DNA of 64,000 nucleotides from Chrysomallon squamiferum (Eukaryota; Mollusca; Gastropoda; Neomphalida; Peltospiridae): NCBI GenBank assembly GCA_012295275.1, contig CM022676.1, positions 1,852,636 to 1,916,635 of the forward strand, read 5' to 3'. Shown piece by piece: positions 1 to 48,718 of this stretch (position 1 is its first letter; each line of letters starts with the position of its first letter). The notes under the pieces were generated by a model. It saw only the letters and a program-made list of their open reading frames with translations, ran no database searches and was not told where the DNA came from. The position numbers and the translations under genes were made by a program.

Positions 1-216
1 TTCTAAAATTTCATCAGTTATTTAAGATATATCAAAAGATGACATCATTTTGCATTGCTAAATTTAGAATTATTCTTAGTTTGTTACAAGCCATTTCATT
101 GGTCACTGAAGCATTCTGTTTTATAGGTTATTCAAATTATTAGCACACTGCCATTTTTGTTAGAATTTGTTACTGAAAACTTTTCTTTAATAAAATTAAT
201 TATAAATCTTAAATAC

Positions 217-256
<40 letters not shown>

Positions 257-1185
257 GAAAGTTATTTTAGTACCAAATATTTTAATTCTTTTAACATTTA
301 TTATAATTTGTATTGTTTTTAAGTGGCTTTCTAAATTAAGTTTATATGAATCTAAGATATTTTATATAAATTAGGTCTATATGAATGAAGTTAACATGTT
401 TTATATATAAATTAGGTCTATATGAATCATAATAATATTTTGTGTAAAATATGTTTCAATGGTTTGTGTAACATGAAATTTTTTAATTTCAATCAATATA
501 AATAAATTTGTTTACACATTTTTTTTTTTAATGAATTGGGCTAAAATGTAACACAGGCTTCTGTAAATCATGTTACACTGAAATATTTTTAGTTACTTTT
601 GTAACATATTGGGGTAAAATCTTTATTTAATTTACCTCTGTACAAAAAATATTGGTTCAATATGGTTTTTTGAACATATCTCTACATTTTATATTTTAAT
701 TTTTTTTTTAGTTTAACTAAAACTGGCTGCATTTGCAACAGGGTAGATTTAACTTTTTATCTTTTATTTTGTTATGTTATGGTCAGCTTTACTTGATCAT
801 AAAGTAAATAGCGTTATTTTGAAAATATTCTTTTTGAATGTGTCTTCAAGAGAGTCACTCCTATTTGTTGGCTCATCAATTATTTTTTATATTTTCACTA
901 TCCATTTTGTTGAAAGCAGAGGAGTAAGACAAGAAAAACAAGAAAAACAATTGGGATATTAGGTAATTTCCTAATTCTCAAGCAAGAATGGTGCTTTTCT
1001 ATTCAGGTAATAATTGTGTAAATGTTTGAATAAAAAACCTTAAATAAATAATTAAAGTAAATAAACAGTGAATTAATTAAACAAATTAACAAAAAATCAA
1101 TTCATAAATGATAATAAATGAAGATCATTTTAATTTTATAACGATGGTAAAAATATATTTACTTTCACTGAAATTAGCTTTTATT

Positions 1186-1220
<35 letters not shown>

Positions 1221-1782
1221 CTTACTTATTACATTAACAATTTAATTTTTTTTTCTTCTTTTATCCTAAAAATATTTAGAATCATTCCATTACAATAATT
1301 CCATACCTAAATTTATGATTTCGTTTTCAAGAAGAAATTTTACTTTATAATCTGTCAGTTCCTCTAGCTTTACTGTGCATATCAGGTAGATATTGCAGCA
1401 CAGCACATTCCATAATATTATTTAAATAAATCACATTAATATTTGATTAATGAAAAAATAAAAAATAAATTCTTACATACTATTAATTTAAACTGTAAGT
1501 GTATAATTCTGAAAAGAAGGTTAATTACTATTGTTGTTGTTATTATTATTATTATTATTGATCAGAAGTATTATAATCAAAATTAAGGAACTATCTGCTA
1601 GAGCTGAAATATATTTTAATCATGTACGCATGTGTGTGTGTGCAACAACACACACATAAAACACTGATCACCAGAAATGTTTTTATTAAGTTGGTCATCT
1701 TAACAATGTTTTTGAATATTACTTTATTTATTATGATAATAATTATAATACTAAATCAACATTATATATCTTGATGTATTTA

Positions 1783-1825
<43 letters not shown>

Positions 1826-2650
1826 ATTATTTTCTTTTTCTTTTTGCTATTTATTTGTTTTTTCATTAACTCACAGATATTGTATTAAGACTATTTATCT
1901 CATTTTATGTGGAAACGTGTTTGTTGTTTGTTGTTTTGCATTGGTTAATGCAGTAGGAAGCCTGTGTAATGGTATTTTTATTTTCATTTTGCAAGTGAGG
2001 CTGGCGAAAAGTAATCTCCAATAAAAAGTACAACAAAACCACAAGAAGACTTGTTTTTATTTCTAACACTGAGATTGCTCTTGTGCGTGTGTGCGTGCGT
2101 GCGTGTGTGTGTGTGTGTGTGAGAGAGATAGAGACAGACAGACCGAGTGAGAGATAACATGCATTTGTGTATTTAGAAAGAGACAATAGTCAAAGATCAT
2201 ATAAATATGCAAAATGGACATGTGGTTGGACACAGACACACACACACACATATATGGGTGCATACAAACACCAAAAAATAATGATGATAATAACTAAGAA
2301 CAGCAACAAAACTGCAGCAGCAACAATACTACAAATAAACAATAAATAATAAATAAATAAAGATTAAATACCCACCCCAAAAAAGAACATATGTTCATTT
2401 CCTTTCTTTTTAAAACAAATTTTTTTTTTCTTTTTACTTAAAAAAATATCACTGATAATATAAGCAACCAGAAAAAAAGAACAAAAAATCCCTCCAAAAT
2501 AATGGGAAAAATAGAAATAACAAAAGTTATTTCTGTTTCTTTTTACTCTACCAAATCATATAAAAAAATAAATAAAATAATAAAAGACAGTAAAACTAAG
2601 CAAAGAAATGAAAAACAATGAACGTTCGCTGTTGCGGTAGACAGTATTTC
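1..2650. other. AT-rich intergenic DNA, no gene seen
   Basis: Nothing here reads as an exon on either strand. It contains simple repeats only: (ATT)n at about 216-254, (TTTA)n at about 1186-1222, (ATT)n at about 1796-1826 and a (GT/GC)n tract at about 2080-2125. The base composition is uniformly low in GC until about 2620, where the RBM42 promoter begins. Confidence 0.6.
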
Positions 2651-2750
2651 TGTTGCGGAAAGGCGCACCACAATGGTGGACTTTAACTACCAACATTTTA
2701 AGTTCTTCACCAAAAAGGTTTGATTTTACAGAACTAGGATATCAACAACT
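2620..2750 (+). promoter_or_regulatory. RBM42 promoter/5' UTR with a short upstream ORF
   Basis: GC rises abruptly here compared with the flanking DNA, directly before the RBM42 start codon, and no TATA box is visible, as is common for housekeeping genes. An upstream ORF of 16 codons begins with ATG at 2673 in good context (A at -3, G at +4) and stops at 2723, 27 bases before the RBM42 ATG. If transcription starts upstream of 2673, this ORF could damp RBM42 translation. The start site itself cannot be read from sequence. Confidence 0.5.
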
Positions 2751-34638
<31,888 letters not shown>

Positions 34639-35282
34639 TGAACTTCTGTTAAATTAGCAAATGAAATAAATAAATAAAATTTAACAGGCCAATTATGCTA
34701 GCACTTCTGTCAAATAATGACATTAATAAAAAGAAGATAAAATTCTTTCAGTCGAAAAAAAAAGAAAATTATAGTGTCAGACATTTGTTACAAACAGTTA
34801 TTTTTATAAGTTGTTTATTTTAAATGATAAATTTAAGAAGACTGAATTTAAATAATAATGTGTAAGTTTCATTCATTCAGATGTATTTTGTGAGGAAATG
34901 AAAAAATAATATTAAAAGTTAGAAAGAAAAACTATTTTTTCTTTTTTATCTTATTTTTGTCTTCTTATTATTTTTTCTTGCATTGAGAACAAGTTCTGTT
35001 TTTATGTTGTGATGAATAAATTCGCAATTTACAAGTTAATATTCTTTTTCTCTCATTTTTTTTTTTTTTTTTTTTTTTTTTTTGTTTGTTTTGTTTGGGG
35101 TTTTTTAATGTACTTTTTTATCCCTAAATTTACGCAATAATGCACTTTTTGTAAGATTTTGGGAAATGAATGTTGATGAATCTTGGTCTACATTTATCCA
35201 GTAGTTTAATTAAAAAAATTAATAATATATAAAGAAATTAAAAAATTAAAAAAATTAATATTAAAATATAAAAAATATTTTT

Positions 35283-35900
35283 CAATCAAAACAAATTCAC
35301 AAACAATAAAAAACTGAAACAAGTGAGCATGAACAATAATAAACTGTTTGAACCAAGAAATGAGAATTCACAAACTGAAACATAAATTCACAAACAATAA
35401 TAAACTGATTGAAACATGGATTCACAAACAATAATTAATTCAAACGAATGTTAATGGACAATAATATATAAACTGAAACAAGAATGCACAACCGAAACAA
35501 AAATTCACAAACAGGAATAAACAGACTGAAACAAGAATTCACAAACTAATAAATTGACTGAAAAGAATTCACAGTAATAAATTGACAGAAACAAGAATTC
35601 ACAAACTAATAAATTGACTGAAACAAGAATTCACAAACAGTAATAAATTGACTGAAACAAGAATTCACAAACAGTAATAAATTGACTGAAACAAGAATTC
35701 ACAAACAGTAATAAATTGACTGAAACAAGAATTCACAAACAGTAATAAACTGACTGAAACAAGAATTCACAAACAGTAATAAATTGACTGAAACAAGAAA
35801 TCACAAACAGTAATGAATTGACTGAAACAAGAAATCACAAACAGTAATGAATTGACTGAAACAAGAAATCACAAACTAATAAATTGACTGAAACAAAGAG
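35283..35900 (+). repeat. 34-base minisatellite with GAATTCACAAACAG core
   Basis: The perfect unit is ACTGAAACAAGAATTCACAA followed by ACAGTAATAAATTG (34 bases). It is regular at 35560-35890 and diverged at 35283-35560. It starts about 650 bases after the RBM42 stop codon, beyond its polyadenylation signals. Confidence 0.95.
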
Positions 35901-36876
35901 TACATTGTATATTTTAGTTCTGCCAGTAATAGGTATGATTGGCTACAGACATATACTCATTTAATGGATACTTTATGTCTGGCAGATCCACAAATTAAAA
36001 ACATAATGTTGCTTTGTTTGTTTCTAATAAGCATGGGTGTCATTTCTGTTGCATTTGTTCATTCATCATTTGTTCATTCATTCATTTATTCATTCTGTTA
36101 TTTGTTTCTTTTCATATAACATATTAACAGAACAGTTTTTCGTTTTTTGTTGTTTTATTATTTTCCCTTTCTTTTTTATGTAAAAATCTAAAAAGATATA
36201 TATGTTGTATTTTGATATATATATGTATTAAAAAAAGTTAAAGAAAATGAATTGTTTTGGAGTTTTAAAATTAATATTTTAGTGAAACATACATTGTGTG
36301 TGTATTGTGTATTTACGTGTGTATATGTGTTTATGTGTGCCTGTGTATGGTGCGTGCATATCTGTGTATCCATGTGTGTCTGTATATATATGTGTATGTG
36401 TAAAACAAAACCATACAATAATATCAACAACAACAATTATAAAAATAATAAATATATAGAGAAACTTTTAAAGAAAATCAGAAACAACAGCAGTATTGTC
36501 AGCATTTTATTTCAAATAAGTTAAAATATAATCAACGTCATTGATAACGTTTGTAATTACATCTTCAATGTAATGTCTTATTTCTTCACCATATTTGTTT
36601 CTATATATATTCGAAACAACGCATGCTATTTTTAATATGAATAACAACTACCAGATTGAACTACTACAGTTTCTATAATTCTTATAAGCATCTTACCTGC
36701 GTATATGATGACGTAATCAACATATAACTTACATGATAAACATACACCAGCGCATTTATCCGAAATAAGTAATGGCGAACAAGGGTCTAGCATATAAATA
36801 TAATCACTTCCATCACAACACGTAAATCTTTCATACATCTTTTTTATTCTCTTTCCTTTTGTTTCTCGGTTAGTTA

Positions 36877-36945
<69 letters not shown>

Positions 36946-37680
36946 TTTATTTTTATTTATTGATTTTTATTTATTGATTTCTGTTTTACTTCAGAACTGG
37001 TGAATGCTTTTCTCTCTGTCTTCATTTTTCTTTGCTATTTTATTAACACTTCTGACTCCGCACGTGATAGACGTTTCCTCCATCTGTGTTTTACGTCACA
37101 GAGCTTGTTAATTACGTCATTCCCTTGAATGTTGTATTTGGTCCCCATTTCTCTTTTGCTTGCTTCAGCGATAATTTTATTATTTCGTTACAGAAATCTT
37201 TCTTTTGGAATCCACTTTATAAAGAATATCTAGACTGCAGAGATTATTTTTTTCTCTCTCGCGTGAAATATCGATTATAATAAATGATATGTCCTTAATT
37301 TTTGTCCTTTGTAAAAGATCTTTCCACAGTATCCACTCTGAAAAGACGATTACCAGTTGAACTATATTCCAGCACGTAAAGATTGTTTCGCTGTGTCAGC
37401 GAAAATGATTTATGGTTATATAAAGAATTATTTTCTCTTTCATACTGTAAAGTGTCTTTCCTTAAGAAAAGATTTCTCCTTTAAAAAAATATTTTGTCTG
37501 AAACTTTGTGTACTCTCTCAAGTATCTTGCGTTAAAACACTGCCTTTTTAAAAGGATGTTTCCTTTGTTAAGTCTTTTTCTTTATACTTGACAAAGAATA
37601 TTAATATCGGAAATTCAATTAACTGAATATTCGACTTTTAATAATCCAAACTCTTAACGATTTGCTCGCAATACAGCCGC
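35900..37680. other. Intergenic region downstream of RBM42
   Basis: No supported gene. (ATT)n and (TTTA)n lie at about 36878-36960. A minus-strand frame at 36838-36697 is cysteine-rich and ends at a GCAG/GTAAGA donor, but lacks a signal peptide and a pyrimidine tract in front; see findings. Confidence 0.4.
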
Positions 37681-37681
37681 T

Positions 37682-37868
37682 AGGATAAACTACTATTATT
37701 TGTTACGTCATAAATGTTTTACGTCATAAACTATTATTTGTTACGTCATAAATGTTTTACGTCATAAACTACTATTATTTGTAACGTCATAAATGTTTTA
37801 CGTCATAAACTACTATTATTTGTTACGTCATAAATGTTTTAGGTCATAAACGTTTTACGTTGTAAATG
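37682..37868 (+). promoter_or_regulatory. Tandem array of CRE/ATF-like TTACGTCA sites
   Basis: A tandem repeat of about 43-46 bases carries TTACGTCATAAA twice per unit. There are six exact TTACGTCA (TGACGTAA on the other strand, a CREB/ATF-type bZIP site) and two variants (TAACGTCA, TTAGGTCA). More copies lie nearby (37112, 38100). It is 1.4 kb upstream of candidate gene A. A regulatory role is inferred. Confidence 0.5.
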
Positions 37869-38404
37869 TAACAACGACACTGAAGAACACTTGGAAATAT
37901 GAGTTTAATGTACATACTGTACACTGGCAAGTGCTGCTTTAGAGCAGTTTTACATTAAATGTTATATGTGTTTTGTTTAAAAGTAATACATTTATAAAAG
38001 GCTGTAAAATTATCTGTGGTTACCCCAACGACCCCTAGCGGCGATTAACAGATAAAGTGAAGTGAAGAGACATTATATTCAGCTTTATCTTTGTTCTCGT
38101 TACGTCATAGTGTTATACTGTTCGGAGATGTAATAATATCATTATGTCTTTTACGAAAAAGGAAAGTTTTGAAAGTAACGGTATTTTGTACTACGTTATG
38201 AAAAGAAACTATCGGTTGTTTTAACAAATTTGACAAGCGAATGTAAGAAAAATTACAAACAACAACAACAACAATGATGAAAGAAACAAAATGGCCATCA
38301 ATATTTGTATTTCTCCTATCAGGCTTGATTGTTTTGTTTTTGTTGTTACGGATTTTTCTTTTTTCTTTATTTCTTGTTATTATACATGTATATATGTCTA
38401 TATA

Positions 38405-39120
38405 CAGTGGTACCTTGACTTACGAGTTTAATTCGTTCCATGACCGAGCTTGTAACTCAATTTGTTCGTATATCAAATCAATTTTCCCAACTGAAATTAA
38501 CTGAAATAACATTAATCCGCTACAGATTTAAAAAAAACACCTCAATTTTTGTGTAAGATAAATAAGAAAAATGTATTTATAAATGATAGATATTGTATGA
38601 AAATAAAATAAAACAGAATGTAAAGAAATAAACTGGTTTTGTAAAGTGTATTTATCTTGGAGATCAGATTATTTTAACGCTTTTGGCTGGAGTTACAGTC
38701 TTTATCGACTCCTTCTGCGGCAGTATCGTAGAAGTGCTACCTTGCTCTTGTTTGCCTAGTCACCTTGCTCTTGTTTTCCTATGAATTCAAGCTTTAGTTC
38801 AATGGGCATCATCCGCTTCTTCTTCTCAGCACTGTCCTTTGCACTCACTTTCTTGCGATCCATGGTCAGAAAAACAAAAAATTTGTCAAAATACTATACA
38901 AAACGCGAACACAATAGAGATGCTTCCACGGCGAGGTAACCACGTGAAGTAAACGAGTGAGAGGTGGGATGCTGGGTGGATGTTGTATTATTCATTGCGC
39001 CAACCAGCAGCGGCGCATCTGAAGTTCGCTCGTAATTTGGATTTTGGCTCGCAACTCAACGCAAAAAATTGACCGGGCAACTTCTTTTACTCGAAAAACT
39101 CGTTAGTCGAGGTACCGCTG
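38405..39120 (-). mobile_element. Non-autonomous pogo/Tigger-like transposon
   Basis: Terminal inverted repeats match: CAGTGGTACCTTGACTTACG at 38405 against CAGCGGTACCTCGACTAACG read inward from 39120 on the minus strand. TA dinucleotides flank both ends, the target site of the Tc1/mariner/pogo superfamily. At 716 bases it is far too short for a full transposase. A minus-strand frame from 38863 to 38756 (35 codons, MDRKKVSAKDSAEKKKRMM start) resembles the basic N-terminus ahead of the Tigger/jerky helix-turn-helix, then stops. A short internal duplication (ACCTTGCTCTTGTTT) lies at 38739-38778. Confidence 0.85.
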
Positions 39121-39242
39121 TATTTTATTTTTTACATCGTACTTTATCGTTATGAAATATCGTTACATTCTGTAAAATACATTTACTGTTGTTGTTCGTA
39201 CAATAACGGTACATTTTAACTTTAGTCTCTCGCTGATTTCAG

Positions 39243-44404
<5,162 letters not shown>

Positions 44405-44409
44405 ACAGA

Positions 44410-45450
44410 TAAATATATAAATAGATACATGAGTAAGTAAATGAAAATAAATAAACAGACAGACAGATATTAAGTAAATAAATACTAAGTAAACACATTA
44501 CATATATAAATAAATGAATGTATTACAAAGCATTGCATGTTTGAAAAAGTTAAAAATTAAAATATGAGTTTGTATGTGTGTGTATGTTTGTGCTTGTGTA
44601 TATGATTGTGTTTTGTTTTTTTGTAGTGTGTGTGTATGTATAAGGATGTTTGTGCATGTGTCTCTGTGTGCGTGCGTATTCGTAAGTGATGTTAAAAACA
44701 TTATTTTTGTATGATCTCCAGACTAACGCTCCTATTATTCCACTGTATTTTATTTTCATCCATATTTAATTAATCATTTGGTAAAATAAAAGAAAGAGTT
44801 TGCCACATTTTTTTTTTTATAGAACTGAACAGACTAGAACATGGTGGCAGTCCTCACATTGGTCGTATGTTAATTAATAAAAATCAATTAACAGATTATT
44901 ATAGTTGATTGTTTATATGTTGGGAAATGTTAATAACTGCCCGGATACCATATGTCCGGTTAGACTGAGAATTTAATTAATTTTGTTACCATGGTGAATT
45001 CGTCATAAATAAATTCTGAATATCTATATATGATTAATTTTATTTTGGTTTTGACACCTATTATTTGCTAATAACAAAGTATAATTCAAGGTGATGGCTC
45101 TTTTAGGCAGTCATCTAACCTTTTCATGACGTCATTTCGTATATCATTGTTTCTACTACTACTAATATACTGCTGCAAATACAACTACTACTACATCTAT
45201 TACTAATACCTATTACTACTATTTTAGAACTACTACCACTACTTACTAGTACTAGTATTCTACTACTTTTACTATTAGAACAATAACAGTAATAATAATA
45301 ACAATAATGATGATGACGATACTAAAAACAGCAACAGATATATCCCTAAGTTATGACTGAAGAAACACACAACGAGGTAAATAAGTATATCGACAATCCT
45401 TTTCATCCGAATTTTTTTTTCGCTCTTTTTGACCATCTGCTAATATAATC
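44410..45450. other. Intergenic, no gene seen
   Basis: AT-rich, with short CTA/ACT runs at 45150-45300. No exon-like island. Confidence 0.45.
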
Positions 45451-45534
45451 TAAAGTAAAATCACAGGTGAGAGGTGTCGGAGATAACTGTCTTCACACTT
45501 CCGCCATCACATCCGGAACCGCGAATTCTTTTCT

Positions 45535-45611
45535 CTGATTGGTTGATCTGTTTTATAAATAGCTTTGAACATCCTTTTCCTCTGTCCTCTCGGGATTCTT
45601 TCTGAATTCAG
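45535..45611 (+). promoter_or_regulatory. TATA/CCAAT promoter and non-coding exon 1 of candidate gene B
   Basis: TGATTGGTTGA (inverted CCAAT) at about 45537 is followed by TATAAATAG at 45554-45562. A start would be expected near 45584. The short leader has no ATG and ends TTCAG/GTAAGT (after 45611), a perfect donor. GC content is well above that of the flanks. This is the clearest core promoter in the window. Confidence 0.65.
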
Positions 45612-46048
45612 GTAAGTCACGCTCTAAATAATTGTTATTATGTTTTTTATAAAAACTATTTTAAATAAACAGATAAATAAATAAAATGTAGACTATAACA
45701 GTAAGACTAATAGATGGCCATAACTACACTGAGGGAAATTCTTCATACAGAAATTGACGATTCATTATAATTTTTCTGTTCTTTTTTTTTGGACTTTTTT
45801 TTAACTTTTTTTTAATACAAAGATTTTATTTAAAAAATATAAAATATGACTGCCTATTCCGATAGAAACAATATCCACTGAATGAATTCGTTTATGACTA
45901 TGATTACCATTTGAAGTCTACAGACATCGTTGCGATGAAAGACATAACTGACTTCAAAGACTTCAAACAGGTTTATCGGCGATTAAGTGTTTTTGCCTCA
46001 TTTCAAAAAGAATCTAGTTTAGGCTGTGGTAATAGTAGTAGAGAATAT

Positions 46049-46081
<33 letters not shown>

Positions 46082-46510
46082 CGTAGTATTAGCATGGTTG
46101 TTGTAGTGGCAATACACTGATATTAACTAGATAACTATTAACGTCAATAGCAGAAGTATTGTTGGTAGTAGTAGTTACAGCAGATGTTGTTGTTGTAGCA
46201 ATGGTAGTAATAGTAGTAGCTGTATCTTAATAATGGTACTAGTAGTTGTAGTAGAGTATAAAATACAAAATTAAATTTAGATTATGTTAAATGATCAAAT
46301 CTAATAACTGATAATAGAGAATTAACCTTTTTATATCTAGTGCATCAATTTTATGCTGACTGTAAAAAAAAAAAAAAAAAAAGAAAAAAAATTAAAAATT
46401 AAAGAAATAAAGAAACTAAATAAAGAAAGAAAAAATAAGAACAACAAAATATTTGATTGTCTATAAACTTTAAGTTTCAGAATTAGAATCTATTTGATTG
46501 TATGTATCAA

Positions 46511-46543
<33 letters not shown>

Positions 46544-47515
46544 AATAATCGCTTTTTCTTGTATATAAATATTTAACTATAATTTCAAATATATGTTTAA
46601 TTATATGGATAATAAATAATAATAAATTTGCTATAGTGACATCCTTAAAGAAACTTTTATTTGACTCAAGACAGCAAAGTCGTCAGTTATCTCCCTTGTG
46701 GATTAATTTTAACTTTAGCTAAAGATTATACAGTAAAACCTCTCTAAACCGAACTCGGTCAGGACAAATAAAAAAATCGTTTTGTAGAAGTGTTTGGTTT
46801 ATCGAGGTTTTACTTTCGGCTACTTGAACAGCGGAAATCGTTCGGTTTGGAGGAAATTCCGGTTTAGTCAGGATCCGGTTCGAAATAATTTTACTATGGC
46901 AGAATTGCCTAATATTTTATTGTATCGTACGTGTGTGGGGGGGGACCAAAAAAAAAAAAAAAAAAAAGAAAGAAAGAAAAAGAGAAAACAAAAAAAGAAA
47001 GAAAAAAGGGTTTGTATACACACACACACAGAGACACACATAAACACACACACACAGAGACACACGGACACACACATACAAACACATACACACACAAACA
47101 CGCACACACACACACAGACACACACTCACACACACATACACACACACAGAGACACACAGACACACACATACAAACACATACACACACAAACACGCACACA
47201 CACAGAGACACACACACTCACACACACATACACACACATACATATATATCAGGAAATAGAACCAGGACATAGGAAAACGAAAGGTGGCCATACTGAAGAC
47301 TGAAAAAAACCCCTCACAAACACAAACCTGAGAAAGCGGATGTAGACAAAGCTCGCGGTTCCCAAAAACGTTTGCTGGAACCCAAGCGACCCCACCTCTC
47401 AAACAAACACCGCGTAACGTCTGTGTTCTTCCTCCGCGTCACAAACAAGTTCACCCGCGACTTTTTAATTTTACGTCGCTTAGCTTCAAGTCGAAATCAT
47501 GGGATTACCGCCGTA

Positions 47516-47549
<34 letters not shown>

Positions 47550-47741
47550 TGCTGTTAACTGGTTATATATCAATGGCTATTCAGTCATCAGGAGTGATAT
47601 ATTCCAAAAATAATTAAGATAATGTTAATGAATAAACTGCATGTAACATTATTATATTCAGCGAACTATAATTATAAGAAAATGAATTAATGTAATCTAG
47701 ATATATTATTTAACTTTATAAATTATAAATTATGATTATGA

Positions 47742-47784
<43 letters not shown>

Positions 47785-48687
47785 GTTGTTGTTATTATTA
47801 TTATTATTATTGATATTATTATTATTATTATTGTTATTATTATATTCTTCTTATTGTTATTGTTATTGTTATTATTATTATTATTATTGTTATGATTATT
47901 GTTATTATTGTTGTTGTTATTGTTGTTGTTGTTGTTGTTATTATTTCAGGATGTGGAAAGAACTGTTTTTGGTGCTCGTCGTCTCGCTCGTGGTTGTGGA
48001 CGTCACGGATGCGGTGTCGTGCAGCACCTACTCCGACGGCTGCAGCATTCGTCTCGGACTTGTTTTTTCAGGATAAAGAACTGTTTTAAATGCTCTTCGA
48101 TAAACACGACGTCTGTTACGGATGCGGTGTCGAGCACCATCAGCTACGTCATCATCACTTCCTTTTCATCATAAGCGTTTTCAATCAGTTACGATAGGAA
48201 CGACGTAATTAAACGTTATAACATCAGCTACGTCATCATCATCATTATAATCAACAACTACAACAGGAACGATAGTAATTAAACGTTATAACAGTAGCAG
48301 CTACGTCATCATCATCATTATAATCAACAACTACAACAGGAACGATAGTAATTAAACGTTATAACAGTAGCAGCTACGTCATCATCATCATCATAATCAA
48401 CAGCTACAACAGGAACGATAGTAATTAAACGTTATAACAGTAGCAGTAATAGTAACAATAAGAACAGAATATCAAAACAGCACCAACAACAACTGTTACA
48501 GCTGTTACTATTGGTCTTCCTATTTCTCTTCTTCTTCGTCTTCTTCTTACTATTGTTACTGTTATTATTTTTTTTCTTGTTGTTGTTGTTGTTATTATTA
48601 TTATTATTATTATTATTGAAATAAATTATTTTATTTGAGAAATAAATAAATATTATTATTATTACTATTACTTCTCTTCTTCTTCTT

Positions 48688-48718
<31 letters not shown>

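Noticed and set aside
47270-47520. Possible coding exon in the GC-richer stretch before candidate gene B exon 2
   Set aside because: No frame on either strand combines splice sites with protein-like content.
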